Notes: generated by a model not told the origin, from the sequence alone. A stretch of 64,000 nt of DNA from Rhizobium sullae (GCF_025200715.1 NZ_CP104144.1:2604001-2668000); one strand, 5' to 3'. Positions 1 to 8,936 are shown, counted from the stretch's first letter. Program-made: numbers and translations.

Positions 1-90
1 AGCGCGGGCGCCACGGTGCTGGTGCTCTCCGTCGTCATGGCCGTCGTCCCGTTTCGTTATGCGCTTTCCATGCGCAGGAGAAGAAGGTGA
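1..90 (+). CDS. Sugar ABC transporter permease, C-terminal end (partial)
   Basis: The window opens inside this gene; only the last 29 codons are visible. They encode a hydrophobic segment (GATVLVLSVVMAVVPF) followed by an Arg-rich cytoplasmic tail (RRRRR), which is how MalF-type inner-membrane permeases end. The stop codon overlaps the GTG start of the next permease by four bases (GTGA), so the two are translationally coupled. It should pair with that permease to form the membrane channel of a carbohydrate importer. The identification rests mainly on context. Confidence 0.6.
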   Translation, partial: SAGATVLVLSVVMAVVPFRYALSMRRRRR

Positions 91-983
91 GCGCACTGAT
101 GGCCACTCTTCACGCCCGCGGCCCGAAACCCTCACGGCTCACAATCGGCCGCATCGGGCTCTATGCCTTCCTGATCCTTGCGGCGCTGTTTTTCCTTTTG
201 CCGCTCTACACGATGCTCGTCACCTCCTTGAAGACGATGGAGGAAATCCGTCAGGGTCGTATCTTCGCACTGCCTGATACCGTCGATTTCGACGCCTGGA
301 AAACCGCCTGGTCAGGGGCCTGCATGGGCACGCAATGCCTGGGCGTGCGCGTCGGTTTCTGGAACTCGGTAAAAATCACCGTGCCGGCGGTCGTCATTTC
401 CGTCTTCATCGGCGCGATCAACGGCTATGCTCTTTCCTTCTGGCGGCCGAAAGGCTCTGGCCTGCTGTTCGGGCTTCTGATGGCCGGCGGCCTGATCCCC
501 TATCAGATCTTCCTCTATCCGCTGGTGCGGCTGCTCGCCAATGTCAGCCTCTACAATTCGGTGGCCGGAGTCGTCCTGGTCCATGTCATTTTCGGCCTGC
601 CCTTGGTCACGCTGCTCTTCCGCAACTATTTCATGGCGATCCCCGAAGAGCTCTGCAAAGCGGCTCGCGTCGACGGCGCCGGCTTCTGGCGCATCTTCCT
701 CGAGATCATGCTGCCCATGTCGGCTCCGATGGTCGTGGTCGCCTCCATCTTCCAGTTCACAGGCATCTGGAACGACTTCCTGATCGGGCTGGTTTTTGCC
801 GGGCGGGACAATCTGCCGATGACGGTTCAGCTCAACAACATCGTCAACACGACCATGGGCGAGCGCACCTACAATGTGAACATGGCCGCCACCATCCTCA
901 CCGCCTTTGTCCCGCTCGCCATCTATTTTTTCTCCGGCCGCTGGTTCGTGCGCGGCGTCGCCGCCGGCGCAGTCAAGGGATAA
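87..983 (+). CDS. Carbohydrate ABC transporter permease (MalG/AraQ type)
   Basis: A 298-residue inner-membrane protein with about six transmembrane segments, the usual size for MalG-type permeases. The EAA loop that docks onto the ATPase is visible around residues 190-215 (EELCKAARVDGAGFWRIFLE). The GTG start at 87 is chosen because it overlaps the preceding stop (GTGA). The gene is followed after four bases by an UgpC-type ATPase and then a GMC oxidoreductase, so the imported compound is probably a sugar, glycoside or polyol that the flavoenzyme oxidises. The substrate itself cannot be read from the sequence. Confidence 0.93.
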   Translation: MSALMATLHARGPKPSRLTIGRIGLYAFLILAALFFLLPLYTMLVTSLKTMEEIRQGRIFALPDTVDFDAWKTAWSGACMGTQCLGVRVGFWNSVKITVPAVVISVFIGAINGYALSFWRPKGSGLLFGLLMAGGLIPYQIFLYPLVRLLANVSLYNSVAGVVLVHVIFGLPLVTLLFRNYFMAIPEELCKAARVDGAGFWRIFLEIMLPMSAPMVVVASIFQFTGIWNDFLIGLVFAGRDNLPMTVQLNNIVNTTMGERTYNVNMAATILTAFVPLAIYFFSGRWFVRGVAAGAVKG

Positions 984-987
984 TGCC

Positions 988-2070
988 ATGCAGCCTGCCG
1001 TCTCCATAAAGGATCTCAAGATCGCCTATGGCGATCACGCGGTCATCGAAAAGCTGTCCATCGATATCGCGCCACGCGAATTCGTCGTGCTACTGGGGCC
1101 GTCCGGCTGCGGAAAATCGACGCTGCTGAACGCCATCGCGGGTCTGCAGGACATTGCCGACGGCGAGATGTGGATATCCGGCAAGAACGTTACCTGGGAC
1201 GAGCCGAAGGACCGCGGCATCGGCATGGTCTTCCAGTCCTACGCGCTATATCCCCGCATGACGGTCCGCAAGAACCTGTCCTTCGGCCTGCGTGTTGCGG
1301 GCTTGCCCAAAGCCGAAATCGAAGCGCGCGTCGCCCGCACCGCATCGCTTCTGCATCTCGACAAGCTGCTCGACCGAAGACCATCGGAGCTGTCCGGCGG
1401 CCAGCGCCAGCGCGTCGCGATTGGCCGCGCCCTGGTGCGGGAGGTGGACGTCTTCCTGTTTGACGAGCCACTCTCCAACCTTGACGCCAAGCTGCGCAAC
1501 GAATTGCGCGTCGAGATCAAGAAGCTGCATCAGAGCCTTGGCAATACGATGATCTATGTGACGCACGACCAGGTCGAGGCGCTCACCCTCGCTGATCGCA
1601 TCGCGATCATGAAGGACGGCGTGATCCAGCAGCTCGCCGCTCCATCCGAGATCTACCATCGCCCGGCCAATCTCTTCGTCGCGGGCTTCATCGGCGCGCC
1701 GGCGATGAATTTCATCGAGGGCAGGACCGCCCTCGAGACCGGCACACCCGTCTTCGAAAGCAACGGACTGAGGATCGATCTTTCCGGCTATCCTTTTCTG
1801 ACTTCCATCAAGGCCGGCCCGACCACGCTCGGCATCCGGCCGGAACATCTCGCGCCCGACGGAGCGGCAAGGGGTTGGCCCACCATTTTGGGCACCGTCT
1901 CCGTTGTCGAGCCAATGGGCGCGGACACGGTGATCTGGTTCGACTTGGCCGGCGACAGCCTGTCCTGCCGGGTGATGGGCGATGTGGCTTTTGCGCCGAA
2001 GACGCGGATCGCGCCTGGTCTCGATATCGCCAAGATCTCCCTTTTCGACGCCCATGGCGCCCGCCTTTAA
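988..2070 (+). CDS. Sugar ABC transporter ATP-binding protein (UgpC/MalK type)
   Basis: A 360-residue nucleotide-binding subunit. The Walker A motif GPSGCGKST lies at residues 37-45, the signature LSGGQRQR and the Walker B/D-loop DEPLSNLDAKLR follow, and the C-terminal third carries a TOBE-type regulatory domain with the conserved GIRPEHL. The ATG at 988 is preferred over an in-frame upstream start at 907 because the latter lies inside the permease gene and adds 27 non-homologous residues. The spacing of four bases to the permease indicates one operon. It powers import by the two preceding permeases. Confidence 0.95.
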   Translation: MQPAVSIKDLKIAYGDHAVIEKLSIDIAPREFVVLLGPSGCGKSTLLNAIAGLQDIADGEMWISGKNVTWDEPKDRGIGMVFQSYALYPRMTVRKNLSFGLRVAGLPKAEIEARVARTASLLHLDKLLDRRPSELSGGQRQRVAIGRALVREVDVFLFDEPLSNLDAKLRNELRVEIKKLHQSLGNTMIYVTHDQVEALTLADRIAIMKDGVIQQLAAPSEIYHRPANLFVAGFIGAPAMNFIEGRTALETGTPVFESNGLRIDLSGYPFLTSIKAGPTTLGIRPEHLAPDGAARGWPTILGTVSVVEPMGADTVIWFDLAGDSLSCRVMGDVAFAPKTRIAPGLDIAKISLFDAHGARL

Positions 2071-2100
2071 CACTGCTTTCAGTTCATACGGAAATTGTTC

Positions 2101-3780
2101 ATGTCTCAGACTGTCTACGATGCGTTGGTGATCGGTTCTGGCGCGGCAGGCTCCTTCGCCGCCAAGGAACTGACAGCACAAGGCCTGTCAGTGCTGCTGC
2201 TCGAGGCAGGCCGTGCCGTGACGCAAGATGACTTCGATCCCGCCCGCAAGAAGGAGCCGGCCAGTAGCATCAATATCTGGGAGCGGGCGCGCGCCACGAT
2301 CAAGGGCCAGCCTATTCAGGCCCGTGCGGCCTTCTTTACGGAACGTTTCAGCCACTTCTTCGTCAACGACCGGAAAAACCCTTATACGACCCCCAAGGAT
2401 GCGCCGTTCCTGTGGATTCGCGGCCGCCAGGCCGGCGGCCGTCTGCACAGTTTCGGCCGTGTGTTGCTGCGTTGGACCGACGATGATTTCAAGATCAGGT
2501 CCCGGACGGGCAAAGGCGTCGACTGGCCCGTTTCCTACGACGAACTCGCACCCTACTACGCCGAAGTCGAATCCTGCCTCGGGCTCTATGGCAATAAGGA
2601 CGGCGTTGAGACCTTGCCGGACGGCATCTATGCGCATCCGGCCGACCTGACGCCTGCCGAAGAGATCTTCAAGAAAGAGGTGGAAGGCCGCTGGCCCGAG
2701 CGGCGCGTCGTCTCCTGGCGCTATATCGCCCCGGACGCAGAGCGCACGCCGAAGCCCTTGCGCGAGGCGCTTGCAACCGGTCGCCTTACCATACGCCATG
2801 ACGCCATCGTCCGCCGCATCACGACGGACGACAGGAATGGCCGGGCGACCGGCGCGGAATTCATCGACCGGCTAACGGGCGACGTAGAGAATGTGCACGC
2901 TACGCTCGTGGTGCTTGCGGCATCGCCCATTGAAAGCGTCCGGCTGCTTCTCAACTCTGCATCCGCCAGACACCCCGAGGGGCTGGGGAACAGCTCAGGC
3001 ACGCTCGGGCGCTATTTCATGGACCAGCTTCCCTGCCTGGCCTTCGGTTCCTTCCCGAAGGCCAAAGGCTGGGCCCACGATGCCTCTGCCCCGACCGATC
3101 CATTCTATAATCCCTCCGGTGGCATTTTCATTCCGCGTTTCGGCAGGGGTGACGCCGCCCGTGGCGATTTCGATTATCAGGGCAGCGTCGGGCGCTCACC
3201 GACCCCTGGTGATCAGCCCTCCCGGCTTGCTTTCTTCGGGTTCGGCCGCATGCTGCCCAATGCGGACAATCGCATCACACTCGATGCCCGGCGCAGGGAC
3301 GCCTGGAATATTCCTGTCCCCCACATACGCTGCGCGATGTATGATGAGGAGCGCGCATTGCTGGCCCAGCAGGAAGAAACGATGATCGATCTGGTGCAGG
3401 CGGTCGGCGGTGAGCTTGAATTCATCGGCTCGCCCACCGGGCTCAAGGAAATGGGGCGCGGCGCCTTCCCCGACGCCGATCCCTTCAGCCGCTTCATGTT
3501 CCGCAAGTGGTTCCGCAAGACCATGTGCGTGGGCGCCGCAATTCATGAAACAGGCGGCGCGCGGATGGGGGATGACCCTGAGAATTCGGTGCTCAATCCC
3601 TACAACCAGCTCTGGGATGCACCCAATGTCATCGTCACGGACGCCAGCGCTTTTCCCGGCAGCGGCATCGCCGGCACGACACTCACTGTCATGGCATTGG
3701 CGATCCGCGCCTGCCGGAATCTCGGACCAATACTGAGGGAAACGCGTAGACAGTCTACGGCGACCAGCGACGCAAAATGA
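2101..3780 (+). CDS. GMC-family FAD oxidoreductase
   Basis: A 559-residue glucose-methanol-choline family flavoprotein. The N-terminus has the FAD-binding Rossmann motif GSGAAG at about residues 12-17, a mid-region substrate domain, and the C-terminal signature with the conserved His in AIHETGGARMG followed by VTDASAFPGSG. There is no signal peptide, so it is probably cytoplasmic unless a partner exports it. It follows the ABC ATPase by 30 bases in the same direction and likely oxidises the imported compound. Rhizobial relatives include glucoside 3-dehydrogenase and other polyol or sugar dehydrogenases; which of these it is remains inference. Confidence 0.9.
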   Translation: MSQTVYDALVIGSGAAGSFAAKELTAQGLSVLLLEAGRAVTQDDFDPARKKEPASSINIWERARATIKGQPIQARAAFFTERFSHFFVNDRKNPYTTPKDAPFLWIRGRQAGGRLHSFGRVLLRWTDDDFKIRSRTGKGVDWPVSYDELAPYYAEVESCLGLYGNKDGVETLPDGIYAHPADLTPAEEIFKKEVEGRWPERRVVSWRYIAPDAERTPKPLREALATGRLTIRHDAIVRRITTDDRNGRATGAEFIDRLTGDVENVHATLVVLAASPIESVRLLLNSASARHPEGLGNSSGTLGRYFMDQLPCLAFGSFPKAKGWAHDASAPTDPFYNPSGGIFIPRFGRGDAARGDFDYQGSVGRSPTPGDQPSRLAFFGFGRMLPNADNRITLDARRRDAWNIPVPHIRCAMYDEERALLAQQEETMIDLVQAVGGELEFIGSPTGLKEMGRGAFPDADPFSRFMFRKWFRKTMCVGAAIHETGGARMGDDPENSVLNPYNQLWDAPNVIVTDASAFPGSGIAGTTLTVMALAIRACRNLGPILRETRRQSTATSDAK

Positions 3781-4145
3781 TAACGCCTTAGGGGGACTGG
3801 CGTAGCGATAACTTAAGGTCCCACAGCGGCGGAAATGTTCGAGCCATCGACGATTGTCCGCTTCCTGCATCCATCCATTGCGGGATGTCCCGTTTGGCAT
3901 GAAGCTCGCGCCATACGTCAAGATATCCTGTCTGGTTAGTGATCCTGTCGCACGTCATTCGCAGGCCGCGACCTTGGTGAGGCGCGCAGGTGACGCTGAC
4001 GCGTTTACGCCCGGCGGGCGAGATCTTTCGCCGCCGGCTCACCCAAAGTGGCTCATCGTCCGACTGGTGTGGAGCGGGCGGGCAGCTACGCGCCGCAACC
4101 GCTTCATAAGCTTTGGCATTGGTCAGCCTTGATCAGGAAAGCCGG
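3781..4145. other. Intergenic stretch without a supported gene
   Basis: These 365 bases separate the convergent GMC oxidoreductase and LysR genes. Short open frames exist on both strands but have no recognisable motif, no convincing ribosome-binding site and no codon-usage support. I see no clear terminator hairpin. Confidence 0.5.
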
Positions 4146-5060
4146 CTACATTTCAGACTTCAGCTTCTGACCGACGGTTCGAACCACCTCCAGGAAGTTC
4201 CGCAGGGCTTTTCGTGCGCCTCGCGGTTGCCATCCGATAGCCATTTCCCAGGCAATGTCCGCAGGTGTGTCAACCAGTGGGATAAATGCTACGCCAGCGA
4301 TCCTCATCGTCGTCGCGCCCGTGGGCACCAACGACACGCCCAACCCGGCGGCGACCAAACTCAAAATTGTATGCATCTGCCGTGCTTCCTGGACGATGTT
4401 TGGTACGAACCCCGCCGCCCTGCAGGCATTTGTAATCTTCCCGTGAAGCGTCGGGCCTTGCTGGTGGGGAAACATAATGAAATCGTGTCCAGCCAGATCA
4501 GCAAGCCGACAGAAGTTCAACGCAGCGAGTGGATGATGCGATGGCACTGCGACAATCAGCTTGTCCCGGTGGATCAGTTCCACCGCGAGGCCATCGACGG
4601 TCTTGATCGGTGGATGGAAGAAGCCAAGGTCGATATCACCGCCCGCAAGGCCGGCCAGTTGCGCCTCCGTGGGACGTTCATCGAGGCGAATTGTCGTATC
4701 GGGCCAAATCTCATGGAAGGCGCGAATGGCCTGAGGAAGCAGACGGTAGAGAGCTGCGGAAACAAAGGCGATGGAAATCTGGGCAAGGTCGTCTGAAGCC
4801 GCGCGGCGGGCCAAACGAACGGCGTCTTCAGATTGCGCGATCGTTCGACGAGCCTCCTCCAGAAACACGCGCCCGGCTGCGGTGAGGCGCACCGCGCGTT
4901 GGGTCCGCTCGAATAGCGGAAATCCCAAGCGCTCCTCAAGCCTCTTGATCGATTGGCTAAGTGGCGGTTGCGCCATGCCGAGTCGGGCGGCGGCGCGTCC
5001 GAAATGCAGTTCTTCGGCCACGGCAATGAAATGCCGCATATGGAGGAGGCTGGTCATCAT
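4146..5060 (-). CDS. LysR-family transcriptional regulator
   Basis: A 304-residue regulator. The winged helix-turn-helix occupies residues 5-65 (FIAVAEELHFGRAAARLGMA, then QSIKRLEERLG), and the rest is the periplasmic-binding-like effector domain. The LHFGRAA form of the helix resembles the CatR/BenM branch, which often controls degradation of aromatic or small organic acids. The gene is divergent from the exported hydrolase at 5180, with 119 bases between them holding a perfect dyad next to its own start. Autoregulation and control of the hydrolase are therefore likely. Confidence 0.92.
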   Translation of the reverse strand: MMTSLLHMRHFIAVAEELHFGRAAARLGMAQPPLSQSIKRLEERLGFPLFERTQRAVRLTAAGRVFLEEARRTIAQSEDAVRLARRAASDDLAQISIAFVSAALYRLLPQAIRAFHEIWPDTTIRLDERPTEAQLAGLAGGDIDLGFFHPPIKTVDGLAVELIHRDKLIVAVPSHHPLAALNFCRLADLAGHDFIMFPHQQGPTLHGKITNACRAAGFVPNIVQEARQMHTILSLVAAGLGVSLVPTGATTMRIAGVAFIPLVDTPADIAWEMAIGWQPRGARKALRNFLEVVRTVGQKLKSEM

Positions 5061-5067
5061 ATCGCAG

Positions 5068-5096
5068 CAATATCAATAAACACTGTTTTGATATTG
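5068..5096. promoter_or_regulatory. Putative LysR operator (interrupted dyad)
   Basis: A perfect inverted repeat, CAATATCAA at 5068-5076 and TTGATATTG at 5088-5096, has 9-base arms separated by 11 bases. It lies 8 bases upstream of the LysR start codon and about 85 bases upstream of the divergent hydrolase. Geometry and position fit a LysR recognition site that represses its own gene. Confidence 0.65.
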
Positions 5097-5179
5097 GAAA
5101 CGTCTGCCCGTCGCAACGATTTAGAGTCGATCCAGCCGAAGCCACCCTTGGCTGGGCCACGATTTTGAAGGAGCAGACC

Positions 5180-6253
5180 ATGCAAAGACTCGCTGTTTAC
5201 TGCGCTACCATCGCAGCCACCTTCGGTGCTGTGCCTGCACTCGCAGAAGTCGAACGCAAGGATTTCCGGATAAATGCCGCACCCGGTATCGAACTGGCCA
5301 TCCGCGAAGTCCAAAATACAGGGCCAAAGCGCAATGGGTCGCCGATCGTCCTTGTCCATGGAGCGCGGGTGCCGGGTATTGCCTCGTTCGATCTGCCGGT
5401 CGAAGGAGGATCGCTGGCTGCTGAGTTGGCAACCAGAGGATATCGAGTGTTCATTGTCGACGCCCGTGGCTACGGAGGATCGGACCGTCCAGGACAGGAT
5501 GGTCCACAGGAGGGCAGGCCGCTGACCCATTCCAACGAAGTCGCCCGCGACATCGATGCTGTGGTCGAGGCTATCCGGGATCGGACTGGCAGCCGGCAAG
5601 TAAGCTTGCTCGGCTGGGCCACCGGCGGGCACTGGGCAGGCATGTACGCGTCTCTTTTCCCGGAAAAGGTCAGCCACCTGGTCATCTACAACTCGCTTTA
5701 CGGTGCCACCTCTGGACATCCCACACTTGGCGCAGACAGCGAGAACGCCGACCCGAATGATCGCCGTCGCTTCAATGTTGCGAAATTCGGGGCATACCGA
5801 TTGAACACGGCCGCTTCACTCATGCCCTCCTGGGACAAATCCATTCCTGCCGAAGACAAGCAGAGCTGGCGTGATCCGGCGGTGGTCGAAGCCTATCAAC
5901 ACGCGGCGTTGGCCTCCGATCCGATAGCTGACGATCGGGAGCCAGCTGTATTCCGCTCCCCTTCCGGTGCGATGGAAGACAGCTTCTATCTTGCCTCCGG
6001 CAGGCAGCTTTGGGACGCTGCGTCGATTACCGCACGCGTGCTGATCATCCGTTCTGAGAACGATTTTTGGAGCCGTCCTGATGACGTAAAGATGCTGGAA
6101 GGCCACCTCGTCAATGCTGCCCGTGCCCGTAGCGTGACGATTCCTGACGCCACGCATTATGTCCACCTCGATCGTTCCGAGCGCGGCCGTTCCCAATTCA
6201 TCGCGGAAGTGGTGAGTTTCCTTTCGGAATCCGTCAACACCGCAAGCCCGTAG
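5180..6253 (+). CDS. Exported alpha/beta-fold hydrolase lacking the nucleophile serine
   Basis: A 357-residue protein with a Sec signal peptide ending near residue 22 (PALAEV). The ATG at 5180 is chosen because AAGGAG sits 7 bases upstream and the product begins with a clean signal sequence; an in-frame TTG at 5165 is less likely. The alpha/beta fold is visible in VLVHGAR (oxyanion strand, residues 57-63), DARGYGGSD, an acid candidate Asp295 and the histidine His326 (DATHYVHLD). The nucleophile elbow, normally GxSxG, reads GWATG at 145-149 with Ala147 in the serine position. It may be an inactive binding protein or may use another residue. The divergent LysR gene probably regulates it. Confidence 0.85.
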   Translation: MQRLAVYCATIAATFGAVPALAEVERKDFRINAAPGIELAIREVQNTGPKRNGSPIVLVHGARVPGIASFDLPVEGGSLAAELATRGYRVFIVDARGYGGSDRPGQDGPQEGRPLTHSNEVARDIDAVVEAIRDRTGSRQVSLLGWATGGHWAGMYASLFPEKVSHLVIYNSLYGATSGHPTLGADSENADPNDRRRFNVAKFGAYRLNTAASLMPSWDKSIPAEDKQSWRDPAVVEAYQHAALASDPIADDREPAVFRSPSGAMEDSFYLASGRQLWDAASITARVLIIRSENDFWSRPDDVKMLEGHLVNAARARSVTIPDATHYVHLDRSERGRSQFIAEVVSFLSESVNTASP

Positions 6254-6702
6254 GTTCATGCTCAACGGCTGTGGCTCGGCGAGCCTCTAAGCAACGCCCA
6301 AATCCGCATCAGGTCGGGCTCCCGTGACAGCGACCGTCGCAGCAGACGAGATAAGTAAATTCCGACGGAAGATTTCGCGTTGGATTGGGATTCGCATATC
6401 GAGCTCCACTTCGTTTGTTAGGTGGCATAAGGGGCGAGATTGCTAAGGCCGCGGGCCTGCAAGGGACGTTGGTGCCAAACCACAGAATGATTGGTGGTTT
6501 GCGCTGCACACAGCTCTCGATCGGATCCATGAATGGAACACCCATAGGCAAACACAAGGATGTGCCCATGGATCTTTTCACACCACGTCACTTTGAAGGA
6601 TCCGGTCGGCACATTATCGAGCGCATGCGCCTCGACAGACGATATCCCTAGATTCCTCCTCAGAGCCAGCTCGTTTCGGGAGCAGATTTTGAGGATTGAT
6701 CT
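6254..6702. other. Intergenic stretch without a supported gene
   Basis: About 450 bases downstream of the hydrolase hold no recognisable gene; open frames of 60-110 codons on both strands show no motif. An 8-base inverted repeat, CAAACCAC at 6476-6483 and GTGGTTTG at 6494-6501, is the only local structure seen and could be a weak hairpin or protein site. Confidence 0.4.
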
Positions 6703-6872
6703 AAGAGATCGTTTGAAAACGGGATGGCGGTTGAGGCGGCCATGATTCAAGCTTCTGATGTGAAAAGCAGCGAATTGGGCGTGGATGGCTGTCGGTGTTG
6801 GGCTTCCTCAGTCGTCCTTTGTCAGACGAGGCGACTTGTCGATTGAAAAATGACACCTTGGAGATTGGAAAC

Positions 6873-7310
6873 ATGGCGCTCAAGCGAATGGACAACGTAG
6901 GAATCGTCGTCGAAGACCTCGGAGTGACGATTGATTTCTTTCGCGAACTCGGCCTCGAGCTCGAAGGGCGGGCCACGATCGAAGGAGAATGGGCTGGACG
7001 CGTCACAGGACTGGGCGATCAGCATGTCGAGATTGCCATGATGCGAACACCGGACGGCCACAGCCGCCTCGAGCTCTCCCGCTTCCTCACGCCGCCTGTC
7101 GTCGCAGATCACCGCAACGACCCGGTCAACGCCCTAGGCTACCTCCGCGTCATGTTCACCGTGGACGACATCGACGAGACGCTTGACAGGCTCCGCAGGC
7201 GCGGTGCGCAGCTCGTAGGCGAAGTAGTCCAGTATAAAGACGCGTATCGGCTCTGCTATATCCGTGGGCCTGAAGGGCTTCTCATCGGACTCGCCCAAGA
7301 ACTCAGCTGA
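6873..7310 (+). CDS. VOC-superfamily (glyoxalase/bleomycin-resistance-like) protein
   Basis: A 145-residue protein with the two beta-alpha-beta-beta-beta modules of the vicinal oxygen chelate fold. Module 1 begins at MDNVGIVVEDLGVTIDFFRE, module 2 at YLRVMFTVDDIDETLDRLR, and it ends with the typical YIRGPEGLLIGLAQ. Members are metal-dependent lyases, dioxygenases or drug-binding proteins; the substrate is not evident. The ATG at 6873 directly precedes the conserved first strand, and 26 upstream in-frame codons have no homologous character. It stands alone, between the halves of a possible IS5-type remnant. Confidence 0.85.
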   Translation: MALKRMDNVGIVVEDLGVTIDFFRELGLELEGRATIEGEWAGRVTGLGDQHVEIAMMRTPDGHSRLELSRFLTPPVVADHRNDPVNALGYLRVMFTVDDIDETLDRLRRRGAQLVGEVVQYKDAYRLCYIRGPEGLLIGLAQELS

Positions 7311-7404
7311 GCGCAATACGAAGGACAAATGGTGAAGAGTGACCAATGTCAGCCAGCGCGTCCGGGACCGACCGCCTGTTCGAGGTTCCCTCCACGGTCG
7401 GCCG

Positions 7405-7564
7405 CGTTCTCGCAAGCACGATTAGGTCGTCAACCGGAGCGGACCTTCGGCTGGATGACACGATGGCGGCGCTTCGTCCGCGACTACGAGGTCTGCATCG
7501 ACGTGGCAGAAGCCATCTCCATGTCGCCATGGGCGGTCTTCTGCTCCGACGTATCAGCCACTGA
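7405..7564 (+). pseudogene. IS5-family transposase, C-terminal remnant (frameshifted)
   Basis: The frame beginning near 7408 reads ERTFGWMTRWRRFVRDYE and continues to IDVAEAI. This is the hallmark C-terminal Y(2)R(3)E(6)K-type region of IS5/IS427-group transposases. At about 7510 the frame shifts by one base and continues as HVAMGGLLLRRISH before a stop at 7562-7564, again matching the family ending. Nothing recognisable of the N-terminal two thirds is present upstream. The gene is therefore a truncated, frameshifted fossil with no activity. Confidence 0.75.
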
Positions 7565-7695
7565 CGTTCTCAAACCGCTCTAAGGCTTGCCTCCTAACGC
7601 AGTGCGGCGGCTCACTATCCAGCCATGCTCACCACTGACCGGCGTCGAAGAGCAGACGAACGGCCGCTGAAAAGCCCTATCAGGCCGTTCTTCCG

Positions 7696-8673
7696 TCAGG
7701 CTCTGAACCGATCGAATGCCGTCAGGTGTAAAGTTGGCGGGTCCGCCTCGTCCCATTGATAAATATCCGAGCGCAGATAGTGAAGCTCCTCGCTGAGATC
7801 ATCCTCATCGAGTTCGATCCACCAGGACTTCGGACGGCCGTCGCTGCCGTCCGACCAACGATAGCCCCTCGCCTTCAACTGATCCTTCATGTCAAACGGG
7901 CTGTGCTCCGCAAAGATGCGAACCCGCGAACGCTGGCTGGCGCGGTAAAGTTCGCTGAACGGTGTCTCTTCAGTGGCTCGCTGCTGATCGAGGACTTCCA
8001 GGAGCGCGAAGCAGTCATCAACGGCGCGGTGGCCTTCGTGGAAATAGCCAGCCTGTCCGACGAGGTAACCGAGCTTCGTTCCCTCGAAGCCGCGGGCGCT
8101 CCAATCGATTTCCGAGACTGAACAGGCCCAGGCTTTACCGGCAAAGATGGTCGAAAAAGCATCGCAGAACGGCCGGTCAAAACCGGCGTTATGGGCAATG
8201 ATCAGATCTGCCGGTTCAATCAGCCTGCGCAGGGACTGGATGTCGATGAACTGTCCTTCGACTAACGCGTCCGTGATCCCCGTAAGCCGGGTGATCTCTG
8301 GTGGGATGGGTTTGGATGGCCGCTGCAGGCCGCCATAGACCCCGATGATGTCGCCGACAGCTCCATCATCGTTGAATGTGAAGGCAACAGCGCCGATTTC
8401 GATAATCTCGTCGTTACGGTGGTTGAGCCCCGTTGTCTCCGTGTCGACAATGACGCCAACACGGGAAAACTCAGGCCGTCTGACCGCGGCAACAGGGCGA
8501 GCGACGTGTCTTCTGAGGATACGATAGTTTCCGGTCTCTTCAAGCTTTCGCGCCATCTCGTCGTCGGAGCGCGCGACAGCCTGTGAGCGTCGAGAACGAG
8601 ATTGAGCAGGCGCGATCGCTTTTTCCACCGTCGGAGACAGCGCATTCGCGAACAAGTCCAGTTGGGAATCCAT
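7696..8673 (-). CDS. DEDDh 3'-5' exonuclease (DnaQ/epsilon-like)
   Basis: A 325-residue protein of the RNase T/DnaQ exonuclease superfamily. Exo I is VDTETTG with Asp77 and Glu79, Exo II is IIAHNAGFDRPF with Asp166, and Exo III is HRAVDD with His215 and Asp220, the full DEDDh set. About 60 residues precede the domain and about 90 follow (FDMKDQLKARGYRWSDG, then ELHYLRSDIY), a C-terminal extension common in alphaproteobacterial stand-alone exonucleases and absent from the replicative epsilon subunit. It degrades single-stranded or mismatched 3' ends; a repair or RNA-processing role is inferred. It is monocistronic. Confidence 0.9.
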   Translation of the reverse strand: MDSQLDLFANALSPTVEKAIAPAQSRSRRSQAVARSDDEMARKLEETGNYRILRRHVARPVAAVRRPEFSRVGVIVDTETTGLNHRNDEIIEIGAVAFTFNDDGAVGDIIGVYGGLQRPSKPIPPEITRLTGITDALVEGQFIDIQSLRRLIEPADLIIAHNAGFDRPFCDAFSTIFAGKAWACSVSEIDWSARGFEGTKLGYLVGQAGYFHEGHRAVDDCFALLEVLDQQRATEETPFSELYRASQRSRVRIFAEHSPFDMKDQLKARGYRWSDGSDGRPKSWWIELDEDDLSEELHYLRSDIYQWDEADPPTLHLTAFDRFRA

Positions 8674-8936
8674 CTTTTACTCTCACCGCATGGTCGCAAA
8701 GGATAGTGGCGCTCAGCATCGCGAGCAACGAAAGATGCGGTTTATGCACTGGTTCTGAACGATCGCCAATCCGTGGGACCCTTGACCAGCCCCAGGGCGA
8801 AAAGGTCATCAACCGGAACACGTTTGAGGACGCCTTCAACAAAGCAAGCTGAAGGCGTCACGCCTGCCACACTGCTCGTTACTGCTGTCGAGTCCGACCC
8901 GACCGAACTGACTTTGCAGCTCGGCGCAACGAGATG
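8674..8936. other. Short intergenic stretch
   Basis: These 263 bases lie between the exonuclease promoter side and the terminator of the carbonate operon. A short minus-strand open stretch (about 8742-8860) reads like coding sequence (LKRVPVDDLFALGLVKG) but has no identifiable family or start. I do not call a gene. Confidence 0.4.

Larger units (their letters stand above)
6703..7583 (+). mobile_element. Possible remnant of an IS5-family insertion sequence
   Basis: Left end candidate CGTTTGAAAACG (6710-6721) and right end candidate CGTTCTCAAACC (7565-7576) match as inverted repeats at 10 of 12 positions. The right copy lies immediately after a transposase C-terminal remnant, as expected for an IS5-type terminus. 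The interval of about 880 bases suits an IS427-group element, but its centre is occupied by a VOC gene instead of the rest of a transposase. I infer either recombination inside a dead element or a chance left-end match; only the transposase remnant itself is firm. Confidence 0.35.

Noticed and set aside
6385..6750. Overlapping open frames on both strands between the hydrolase and VOC genes.
   Set aside because: Neither product shows a motif or normal codon use; the region may be part of the IS-like remnant or plain spacer.
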